Origin: Nibrella saemangeumensis
GTDB taxonomy: Bacteria > Bacteroidota > Bacteroidia > Cytophagales > Spirosomataceae
DNA length: 64,000 bases
Direction of reading: 5' to 3'
Assembly (NCBI RefSeq): GCF_039541915.1
Contig: NZ_BAABHD010000022.1
Coordinates: 124,001-188,000, forward strand
A model generated the notes under the pieces. The model was not told the DNA's origin, did no database searches, and worked only from the letters and a program-made list of their open reading frames with translations. Below, piece after piece: positions 9,543 through 16,366 of this stretch (position 1 is the first letter of the stretch; the number at the start of each line of letters is the position of its first letter). The position numbers were made by a program, and so were the translations under genes.

Positions 9543-9551
9543 ATTATGTAT
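9543..9551 (+). promoter_or_regulatory. Putative operator element 1 (ATTATGTAT)
   Basis: First of three copies of ATTATGTAT in the divergent control region. It lies at the predicted susC transcription start, where a bound repressor would block transcription. Confidence 0.4.
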
Positions 9552-9558
9552 GACCTGA

Positions 9559-9588
9559 CAAAGGTATTATGTATTACTTATAAATCAA
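9559..9588 (-). promoter_or_regulatory. susC promoter
   Basis: On the minus strand: TTG (9586-9588), a 19-base spacer, then TACCTTTG (9559-9566), a full Bacteroidota promoter. Transcription would start near 9552, giving a leader of about 28 bases. One ATTATGTAT element (9566-9574) covers the spacer next to the -7 box. Confidence 0.75.
9565..9576 (+). promoter_or_regulatory. Putative operator element 2
   Basis: TATTATGTATTA, containing the second ATTATGTAT copy, inside the susC promoter spacer. Its exact reverse complement occurs at 9667-9678. Confidence 0.45.
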
Positions 9589-9624
9589 ATATTGGCTATA
9601 AAATTTAATTTTACCAGTAATTAT

Positions 9625-9654
9625 TTGCTATTATAAGGAATGAGCGTAAATTTG
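9625..9654 (+). promoter_or_regulatory. Promoter of the gntR-sialidase operon
   Basis: TTG (9625-9627), a 19-base spacer, then TAAATTTG (9647-9654), a perfect match to the Bacteroidota consensus. It points toward the regulator gene, back to back with the susC promoter. Confidence 0.75.
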
Positions 9655-9666
9655 TGTGATATTAAA

Positions 9667-9678
9667 TAATACATAATA
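9667..9678 (+). promoter_or_regulatory. Putative operator element 3 (inverted copy)
   Basis: TAATACATAATA, the exact reverse complement of 9565-9576. It ends on the A of the regulator's ATG, so binding here would repress the regulator itself. Confidence 0.45.
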
Positions 9679-10382
9679 TGGATTTTACGGACCTGAACGG
9701 GGAGCTTCAACTACAGGAACAGGCAACATTGGTTGACAAAACGGAGACCGATATGCTCCATTTCTTCCATCAGCAACAGTATAAGGCCGGTGACGTCATT
9801 CCCAAAGAAGTGGAACTGGCTACGCAGTTAGGGGTAAGCCGCACCGTCATTCGCGAGGCCCTGCTGCGGCTGCGGATGCGGGGGATGGTGGAGACGCGCA
9901 AGAAACGGGGAACCGTGATTACCAACCCGGATCTGCTGTCGCTGATGGAGAAGTCGCTGTACCCCGGCATCCTCGACGATGCTACCCTGCGCGACATCTT
10001 CGAGCTGCGGATGGTACTGGAAATCGGTATGGGCGATCTGTTGTTTGAGCGCATCACCCAGCGGGACATCGACGAACTGTACGCCATTGTGGCCAATGAG
10101 CCGGTTAATACAGAAGCCATGCTGTTTGATACTCAGCAGGAAATCCGTTTTCATGGTAAACTATACGAGATTACTGGCAATCAGACCCTCAAGCGGTTTC
10201 AGCGGATGCTGTTGCCCGTTTTTGAGTATGTCCACAAAAGCGGCATCCTGAAAAAGCAAATCCAGCCGAAGAAGTTTGTGTCGCACCGGGGGCTGGTCGA
10301 CACCCTGCAACATGGTACCCCCGAATCGTTCCGCAGTGCCATGCGGAATCATTTTGAGAATCACTTTCAACGCATTTTTTAA
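9678..10382 (+). CDS. GntR-family regulator, FadR subfamily (probable NanR-like sialic acid regulator)
   Basis: 234 residues. A winged helix-turn-helix spans about 35-95 (ELATQLGVSRTVIREALLRLRMRGMVETRKKRGTVI, quoted here as landmarks ELATQ and RGTVI). An all-helical FCD effector domain follows, with ELRMVLEIGM, FHGKLYEITGN and the late SHRGLVDTL and NHFENHF histidines that usually hold a metal ion. FadR-type FCD regulators bind small acids, and NanR of E. coli belongs to the same group. It is divergent from susC and 15 bases upstream of the sialidase gene, so it probably represses both directions until sialic acid is present. The ligand is inferred from context. Confidence 0.88.
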   Translation: MDFTDLNGELQLQEQATLVDKTETDMLHFFHQQQYKAGDVIPKEVELATQLGVSRTVIREALLRLRMRGMVETRKKRGTVITNPDLLSLMEKSLYPGILDDATLRDIFELRMVLEIGMGDLLFERITQRDIDELYAIVANEPVNTEAMLFDTQQEIRFHGKLYEITGNQTLKRFQRMLLPVFEYVHKSGILKKQIQPKKFVSHRGLVDTLQHGTPESFRSAMRNHFENHFQRIF

Positions 10383-10397
10383 CCCATAGCCCCGGCT

Positions 10398-11606
10398 ATG
10401 AATTACTACACGTTTATGTTCTCTTCTCTTTTACTCGCGTTACTGCTGGCCGGTTGCCAGACCAACGCACAACCTGTACCCGCTCGTACGCCCGGAGCCG
10501 CCCCGGCTCTGGAAGAAACGGCTGTATTTCGCAATGGCGAAGGCGGCTACAACTGCTACCGCATTCCGGCCATTGTAAGAGCGCCCGATGGTGCGCTGCT
10601 GGCCTTTGCTGAAGGCCGCCGGAAAGACTGCGATGATTTCGGAGATATCGACATTGTGTTGCGGATCAGCCGCGACGGTGGCAAAACCTGGGGCGACCCG
10701 ATTCTGGCGGTCGATTACGGGGCCAATCAGGCCGGCAATCCGGCTCCGGTCTTCGACCTGACCGATCCGCGCTACCCTAATGGCCGGCTGTTTCTGGTGT
10801 ATAATACCGGCATTACCTCGGAGTCGAACGTGCGCCAGGGGAAAGCGATTCGGGAGGTCTGGTACAAAACCAGCACCGACGGCGGGAAAAGCTGGTCGGA
10901 AGCCGTTGATATCACTACCCAGGTGAACCGGCCCAACAAGCCGGACGCAAACCCGGCTTATACCTTTACGGAAGACTGGCGCTCGTACGCCAACACCCCC
11001 GGTCATGCGCTGCAGCTCCGGCGTGGTCGTTATGCCGGCCGGCTGTTCGTGGCCGCCAACCATTCGGCTGGGCCACCGCAGCCGCAGTTTCGTGACTACC
11101 GGGCCCACGGCTTCTACAGCGACGACCACGGAAAAACCTGGAAGCTCTCCCCCTCGGTCGATTACCCCGGTGGCAATGAAAGTACGGCCGCCGAAACGTC
11201 GGACGGGAAGGTGCTGATGAACATTCGTAACCAGTCGGGCGATGTCAAGAACCGGTTGCAGGCTGTTTCGCCGGATGCCGGTGTGAGCTGGAATGCCGTA
11301 CAGGTGATGACTGCTTTGCCCGATCCGGTTAATCAGGGCAGTATCCTTACTTACCAGACGGCCGACGGCCGGCACGTATTGTTATTTTCGAATGCTGCCC
11401 ACCAGACTAAACGTGAGAACTTAACGGTACGGATAAGTACGGATGATGGGCGGAATTGGTCGGCAGGCCGGACAGTGTACGGCGGTTCGGCAGCGTATTC
11501 AGATCTGGTGGTGCAGCAGGACGGTCAGATCGGCGTTCTGTACGAACGGGACGATTACACGGTGATTACCTACGCGCACTTCCCCTTTGAATGGCTAATT
11601 CAATAG
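10398..11606 (+). CDS. nanH: Exo-alpha-sialidase (GH33), lipoprotein
   Basis: 402 residues with a lipoprotein signal (LLALLLAGC, Cys20), so it is anchored in a membrane and probably faces outward. The FRIP-type motif YRIP carries Arg55. Four or more Asp boxes are visible (SRDGGKTW, STDGGKSW, SDDHGKTW, SPDAGVSW). The catalytic set is recognisable: Glu261 in GGNESTAAE, Arg277 in NIRNQSG, an arginine in the KRENLTVRIS segment and the nucleophile Tyr367 in GSAAYSDL with Glu383 nearby. It frees terminal sialic acid from glycoconjugates and so feeds the divergent import and catabolic operon. It follows the regulator gene closely and is probably co-transcribed with it. Confidence 0.95.
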   Translation: MNYYTFMFSSLLLALLLAGCQTNAQPVPARTPGAAPALEETAVFRNGEGGYNCYRIPAIVRAPDGALLAFAEGRRKDCDDFGDIDIVLRISRDGGKTWGDPILAVDYGANQAGNPAPVFDLTDPRYPNGRLFLVYNTGITSESNVRQGKAIREVWYKTSTDGGKSWSEAVDITTQVNRPNKPDANPAYTFTEDWRSYANTPGHALQLRRGRYAGRLFVAANHSAGPPQPQFRDYRAHGFYSDDHGKTWKLSPSVDYPGGNESTAAETSDGKVLMNIRNQSGDVKNRLQAVSPDAGVSWNAVQVMTALPDPVNQGSILTYQTADGRHVLLFSNAAHQTKRENLTVRISTDDGRNWSAGRTVYGGSAAYSDLVVQQDGQIGVLYERDDYTVITYAHFPFEWLIQ

Positions 11607-11686
11607 CAAAAGTCTCTACGTGGAAAGCGCGTTAAAACAAAGCCTGTGAGGGGAAAAGAGAATAAAAGGAGGGGGCTTATATAGCG

Positions 11687-11914
11687 TCATTTATCGGTTT
11701 GAGGCCGTTTCCGCTGCCGGTGAAACCAGGAAGAACGCATCATACGGCCACCGTATTTATCGATTAGCCAGTAGCCGACCAGGAACAGCAGGCAGGCGAT
11801 TACGCCAACGCCGTAGTCTCTGTCTTTTAAGCTGGCAAAGGCCACGGCGATAAAGAGCAGAACCAGCACCGCTAAACAAAGATTATAGACCAGCCTTAAC
11901 CCTTTTCGTTTCAT
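11687..11914 (-). CDS. Small two-helix membrane protein, unknown function
   Basis: About 75 residues from the ATG at 11914 (a GTG three codons earlier is possible). Two hydrophobic segments, LVYNLCLAVLVLLFIAVAFA and VIACLLFLVGYWLI, flank a short DRDYG turn. The tail is strongly basic (HRQRKRPQ), which suggests that both ends are cytoplasmic. It has no recognised family. It lies alone between the sialidase and a small soluble gene. It could be a chance reading frame, but the two clean helices favour a real gene. Confidence 0.5.
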   Translation of the reverse strand: MKRKGLRLVYNLCLAVLVLLFIAVAFASLKDRDYGVGVIACLLFLVGYWLIDKYGGRMMRSSWFHRQRKRPQTDK

Positions 11915-12128
11915 AGCTCTCACCTAAACAGGTTATCGTGTTTCTTTATATAACCATACTCAGATATAATTGTTCGTTTCCCTGTTTTCCTTCCGGTTTA
12001 GCAATAGAAGGGCCAGGTTAACGAGTGTCGGCGGTTCATAATCAGCTCTTTTTTTCAACCTCCTCCCGCTAAAATCGGTTATACCTTCTGAATGTGTGAT
12101 TTGGATGTGGAACAAACAGCGTACTGTT

Positions 12129-12353
12129 ATGTCAACAAAAGAAGAAGTGCTGCGGGCGATTACCGTCATGGATACGCCGGAGCAGATGCGGAAAACGGCT
12201 GATATGATCATGAGCTATAAAGCGACAGCTTCTCCGGAAGATGCGCACGAAATTGATGGCGCACTGGAGGCAAAAATCGATGAGTTCTTCCGGTCGGCCG
12301 AGGAAACGCTTACCCGGATCCGGGAACAGTTAGCCGTTATGGAGGAAGTGTAG
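12129..12353 (+). CDS. Small soluble helical protein, unknown function
   Basis: 74 residues from the ATG at 12129 (MSTKEEVLRAITVMDT). It is acidic and almost wholly helical by eye, with a charged repeat in the second half (EAKIDEFFRSAEETLTRI). No domain is recognised. A strong terminator follows 11 bases after the stop, which supports a real transcription unit. An upstream GTG at 12096 is in frame but adds an unlikely Trp-rich start. Confidence 0.6.
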   Translation: MSTKEEVLRAITVMDTPEQMRKTADMIMSYKATASPEDAHEIDGALEAKIDEFFRSAEETLTRIREQLAVMEEV

Positions 12354-12363
12354 ACTGATTTGC

Positions 12364-12408
12364 ATACAAAAAAGCGGGGCCGGTAATACCGGCCCCGCTT
12401 TTTTGTAT
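12364..12408 (+). terminator. Strong intrinsic terminator
   Basis: A perfect stem in which AAAAAAGCGGGGCCGG pairs with its complement around a five-base loop, with T-run after and A-run before. It serves the small gene at 12129-12353 and, on the other strand, the receiver-domain gene. Confidence 0.92.
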
Positions 12409-12431
12409 AGTGAAGGTGAGAAAAAGCATTT

Positions 12432-12884
12432 TTAACTAAGGCTCCTGTTCGGGAGCCGGGCAATCTGCATCCAGTACCGCTGCAACAACGAAAGCATACC
12501 TGATAACTGATCGAAATTACTGGGCTTGGTCATGTAGGCGTTGCAGCCAATGCTATAGCATTTTTTTACATCACACGGATTGTCAGACGTCGTCAGCATA
12601 ACCGTCGGAATAACTTTCAGCGAATCATGCCCCTTGATGCCTGCCAGCGTGGCAAAGCCATCCATAACCGGCATGTTCAGGTCCAGCAGAATAAGCTGCG
12701 GTAAGGTGCTTGCCGGCTCTTCATGCAGGGCCTCCAGCAGCTCCTGCCCGTTCTCAAAAAAACGGACAAGGCACTTCGGAAAACTCTTCTGCAACGACAA
12801 CTTCAGTAAGTACCTGTCATCTTCATCATCATCCGCAATGAAGATGAGCGTCTTAGGCAGGTTGTTCACAGGCTTTATTGGCAA
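12432..12884 (-). CDS. Single-domain response regulator (CheY-like receiver)
   Basis: 150 residues that make one receiver domain and nothing else. The acidic pocket is FIADDDEDD, the phosphorylated aspartate is Asp68 in LLDLNMPVMDG, followed by TTSD (Thr98-Thr99) and Lys120 in AYMTKPSNF. It resembles Rcp1-type stand-alone receivers that relay phosphate from hybrid kinases. No kinase gene is near. There is no in-frame ATG: the start is the TTG at 12884 or the GTG at 12869. A weak -7 box (TATCTTTA on the minus strand, about 12904-12911) lies just upstream. Confidence 0.85.
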   Translation of the reverse strand: MPIKPVNNLPKTLIFIADDDEDDRYLLKLSLQKSFPKCLVRFFENGQELLEALHEEPASTLPQLILLDLNMPVMDGFATLAGIKGHDSLKVIPTVMLTTSDNPCDVKKCYSIGCNAYMTKPSNFDQLSGMLSLLQRYWMQIARLPNRSLS

Positions 12885-13082
12885 TAGGACGTTAATCGGG
12901 GTAAAGATACCACTTACCGCTGTTAACTACTTCATATATGGATTAAAAGGTCCTTATAAAAACATTAATAAAAGTATCTGTGCAGTAACAATGGACACGT
13001 TGTGTAGCCACCGCACGCATATAGAAGAGGGGCATACGCAACGGTTACAGCCGGTGCGGCTCCTCAAACGCCTGTGGAGAAC

Positions 13083-13517
13083 TTACTTTTTTACCTCGTT
13101 CAACTCCAGCAAGTAGCCGTCGGGGTCGGGAAAATAGATCTGCGTCACGCCGTCGAAGCGGACCTGCTTGTGGAAGGTAATATTGTTCTTCTTCAGAAAC
13201 TGCTCCGATTGGCTGATGTCGTTCACAAACAAGGCAAAATGACTGCCGTTGCGGTCGTGAACGATGGCTTCGGTACGGCCCGCCAGCAGATGCACCTGCT
13301 GTCCATTGCCGATGTCGAACCAGGCCCGGATGGCTTTCAGGTCGTCGGGAACGGCAATGGGTTTCAGCCCGATAATGTCCCGGTAAAAGCGGGCACTGGC
13401 CTGAATGTCTTTGACGTGCAGCGCCAGGTGGTTGTGCCCGGCAATACCCAGCTTGTCCTGCCCCGACGCACTACCCACCCACAAAAGAAAAGCCAGGCAA
13501 AAAATAGCTCGCATCAT
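13083..13517 (-). CDS. Exported VOC-family (glyoxalase-like) protein
   Basis: 144 residues with an N-terminal signal peptide (MMRAIFCLAFLLWVGSASG), unusual for this normally cytoplasmic fold. The two beta-alpha-beta-beta-beta modules are visible: NHLALHVKDIQASARFYRDI and HFALFVNDISQSEQFL, ending with YFPDPDGYLLELNE, the standard glyoxalase/dioxygenase close. Metal-site residues are likely His30 in the first module and the final Glu. The substrate is unknown. It lies downstream of the M1 peptidase gene on the same strand, 38 bases away. Confidence 0.8.
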   Translation of the reverse strand: MMRAIFCLAFLLWVGSASGQDKLGIAGHNHLALHVKDIQASARFYRDIIGLKPIAVPDDLKAIRAWFDIGNGQQVHLLAGRTEAIVHDRNGSHFALFVNDISQSEQFLKKNNITFHKQVRFDGVTQIYFPDPDGYLLELNEVKK

Positions 13518-13555
13518 GATAGTTGTTTCTGCAAAAAGGGAATTTACCGGCTAAC

Positions 13556-15547
13556 CTACTGAACCAATACGGCCGCCGACTGGGGGCCATCAGCCGATTG
13601 AATGGTAAGCACATACCGGCCTGGGGAGAAGCCACGCACCGGAACCGTTCGGGTGTGCCGGCCGGGTGACAGCTGACTATCCGTCTGCGTGCTGATCACC
13701 TGACCCAGCGGACTGACCAGTGATAGTATGCAGGTACCCGGCGTCAGCGTGGAGAACGCTACCGTCAGCGTTTCGGCGGTTGGGTTGGGGAACACGGTCA
13801 GAACGGTTGGCTCAGGTTGGGGCAGCCCGGTGATAATGGCGTTGTACTCGACAGGGATGCTCTTCAGAATCCAGTTGTTCGGGTCCAGCACCACACCGGT
13901 TGGCTGGCCTTTGGCGGGTACGGTGAATACCTGGCTGGCCTGGTCATTGAAAACGGTTACCGTGGTATCGCCGGCGGCCGACTGCACCCGGAGCTGGACC
14001 GGCATGGTAAACGAAGTCGGATTGGTGTTCACGGCCTGTTCCAGCCTTACCTGTACCGTATGACGGTTTTCTGAGACTCCCTTGTATTCATAAGTGACTT
14101 TGTAGCTGGGGTGGCTTTCGCCGTAAATCCATTCTTTAAAGAAGTAATCCAGTTTCTGCCCATATACCTGCTCGGCAATAGCCTGAAAATCGTCCGTAAC
14201 GGCAGTGCTGTACGCTACCCGGGGGCTGGCACTGTAGGTCCGTAAAATGCGTACAAACGTGCTGTCGCCCACTACCCCGCGCAACATATGCAACACCACA
14301 GCGCCTTTGGAATAGGTCCGGTTGCTGTTGAAGATGCTGTTAACCGTGCTGATGTCCTTCACATACAGCGTACCAAGGGCCCGGCGGGCGTTGGTCATGA
14401 AATTCGCAATGTAATTGTTATAAGCGACCCGGCCACCAATAGCTTCCTGATAAAGGGCTTCTGCGTAGGAAGCAAAGCCTTCATTGAGCCAGATATTATG
14501 CCAGTCGCGGCAGGTGATTTTATCACCGAACCACTGGTGCGCGAGTTCGTGGGCGATGAGGTTCGTATTGAAGGCACCCATAGAGCTGATGGTTTGGTGC
14601 TCCATACCTCCACCCCAGCCGAACTGTGCGTGGCCGTACTTGTGCTGCAAAAACGGGTAAGGGCCGAAGAGTTGCGAAAAGACCCGCAGCATACCAGAAG
14701 TTTGGTCGAGGTTAGCCTGGTTGGCTGCCATGGATTCCGGGTACAGGTAATGAGTCACCGGCATAATTTGGCCCGGCGCGTATTGAAACGGAGTGTCGTA
14801 GCGGGTGTAATTCGACATGGCCACCGAGATCAGGTACTGCGCAATGGGGTAGCGATTGTGCCAGCGATAGGTACGGGTACCATCCGGATTGGGAATCAGG
14901 CTGATCAGGGTACCATTGGAGACCGACACAAACTGGGCCGGAGCGGTAATGGATACCGATGAAGAGTCGGCTTTGTCGGCGGGTGTGTCTTTGCAGGGAA
15001 ACCAGTCGCTGGCACCGTAGGGTTCGCTCAGACTCCAGATTACCGGATCGTTGCTGGGGCCGTGGGTCGAAAAGGCGAAGCTGCCAAAGCCGCTGCTGCC
15101 GGGTACCCCCTGGTAGTAAACGGTGAGCGTCAGGGCCTGGCCATTGCGCAGCGCAGCGGGCGGGGTGATCGTTAACCGGTTGCTCTGGTGCAGAAAGGTA
15201 AGCCGCTGGCCTCCCGCCTTGACGGAGTCGACGCGGAGGCTGCCGTTGGCCGATTGGAGGTCCAGGTAAAAGCTGGTCAGGTTGTCAGACGTGCTTTTGA
15301 GGCTGATGGTGGCCGACCCGCGCAGGTAAGCGGGGGTGTGGGTGATAGTCAGATCAAGTCCGTAATAGGTAACGTCAATGGCTCCGTCGCCGGGGTATTG
15401 TACCCGCGCCCTGGGGTTAGCAAATAACCGGCCGACGTACTGCAGCCGGCCCTCCTGACAAAGATCAGCACCGGTAGGATTGGGCTCCTGGGCGAGTGCG
15501 GATAAAACGGAAAGAAAGATGATCAGGAGTGGATAAAGCTTTTTCAT
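13556..15547 (-). CDS. Secreted M1-family metallopeptidase with type IX secretion tail
   Basis: 663 residues from the ATG at 15547 (a TTG nine bases upstream is less likely). A signal peptide ends near ALAQ. The N-terminal beta domain leads to the exopeptidase-type motif GGGMEH, then the zinc site HELAHQWFGD with the second-ligand Glu in NIWLNEGFASYAEALY. The last 85 residues (LTVFPNPTAETLTV to GRYVLTIQS) form a classic type A C-terminal domain recognised by the Bacteroidota type IX secretion system. The enzyme is therefore exported and anchored or released at the surface. It trims N-terminal residues from peptides outside the cell. Confidence 0.93.
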   Translation of the reverse strand: MKKLYPLLIIFLSVLSALAQEPNPTGADLCQEGRLQYVGRLFANPRARVQYPGDGAIDVTYYGLDLTITHTPAYLRGSATISLKSTSDNLTSFYLDLQSANGSLRVDSVKAGGQRLTFLHQSNRLTITPPAALRNGQALTLTVYYQGVPGSSGFGSFAFSTHGPSNDPVIWSLSEPYGASDWFPCKDTPADKADSSSVSITAPAQFVSVSNGTLISLIPNPDGTRTYRWHNRYPIAQYLISVAMSNYTRYDTPFQYAPGQIMPVTHYLYPESMAANQANLDQTSGMLRVFSQLFGPYPFLQHKYGHAQFGWGGGMEHQTISSMGAFNTNLIAHELAHQWFGDKITCRDWHNIWLNEGFASYAEALYQEAIGGRVAYNNYIANFMTNARRALGTLYVKDISTVNSIFNSNRTYSKGAVVLHMLRGVVGDSTFVRILRTYSASPRVAYSTAVTDDFQAIAEQVYGQKLDYFFKEWIYGESHPSYKVTYEYKGVSENRHTVQVRLEQAVNTNPTSFTMPVQLRVQSAAGDTTVTVFNDQASQVFTVPAKGQPTGVVLDPNNWILKSIPVEYNAIITGLPQPEPTVLTVFPNPTAETLTVAFSTLTPGTCILSLVSPLGQVISTQTDSQLSPGRHTRTVPVRGFSPGRYVLTIQSADGPQSAAVLVQ

Positions 15548-15598
15548 TAAAGGCAATGGTGAGGGATGTATACGTAGGATGTAAACGAAAGGGCAATC

Positions 15599-16285
15599 TC
15601 AGCTATTATTCTGTTTGTCGGGATTTTCGTGGCCGGAACCGAGCTCAGGAAGGTATTTCGGGTCGGCTTTCAGGTCGTCGTAGCGAGTGAGTGCTTCGAG
15701 TTTTTTCTGCTCCTTTTCGGGTAACTCCAGCTGCCAGCCCATCGAGTCGGAAAGCTGATAGATCATGTACTGAATCTGGTTGTTGGCAATGCGGGGCAGG
15801 TCGCTCTGGAGGGCCCGTTCGTGCATGGCCTGTTTGGCTTCGTCCAGAATTTTGGTGTAGTCTTCGCTGGAGAAGTGATTGAGCAGGCCGGGGAAGATGT
15901 CGTAGAATTTATAATCGGTATCGATGGATAACACCTCCGGCTCCGGAAAATACTCGATGATCAGTTTCTTTTCGCCGGGTTGAGGTTGCCGAAACCGTAC
16001 TTTGCTGAAGTCGAAACCGACCAGCACCTTGGCTTTCGCGATGATGATGGCTTTCTTGGGGTCGTCGAGCAGGTAAAAGATTTTCTTCTGGTCCTGGTAG
16101 TTAAATATCTCCGAAAAGTATCCTTCGGCCATCACGACCTTAAACACTTTTTCGATCCGTTCCAGAAGCAGGGTAACGTCGCTCCGGACCTGGGTTACGC
16201 CGGCCCGGCGTTTGAGCAGGAACGCTATGGTGGCGCCACCTGCTCCGCCAGTCAGCAATAACAAAAATATGGTTGTAAAATCCAT
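15599..16285 (-). CDS. DUF4230 membrane-anchored protein
   Basis: 228 residues. An N-terminal membrane helix (TTIFLLLLTGGAGGATIAFLL) is followed by a soluble domain that matches the DUF4230 pattern: LLERIEKVFKVVMAEGYFSEIF, KKAIIIAKAKVLVGFDFSKV, then a helical tail (EDYTKILDEAKQAMHERAL). Related proteins occur across many phyla without a known function. It ends with a polar, low-complexity tail. It lies alone between the peptidase and an ABC permease on the same strand. Confidence 0.8.
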   Translation of the reverse strand: MDFTTIFLLLLTGGAGGATIAFLLKRRAGVTQVRSDVTLLLERIEKVFKVVMAEGYFSEIFNYQDQKKIFYLLDDPKKAIIIAKAKVLVGFDFSKVRFRQPQPGEKKLIIEYFPEPEVLSIDTDYKFYDIFPGLLNHFSSEDYTKILDEAKQAMHERALQSDLPRIANNQIQYMIYQLSDSMGWQLELPEKEQKKLEALTRYDDLKADPKYLPELGSGHENPDKQNNS

Positions 16286-16366
16286 TCTTCAGGGTCTATT
16301 CGTGCCTGAAAGTTAACGGGCTTTACATGAACTTTGTTACCTATTTATAAATTTCATCGATTGTCA

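Noticed and set aside
10398..11606. Leftward open frame of 311 codons antisense to the sialidase
   Set aside because: It is a GC-rich shadow; the rightward frame has all sialidase motifs.
11960..12211. Leftward open frame of 83 codons
   Set aside because: It is antisense to the small gene at 12129 and has no protein-like pattern or promoter.
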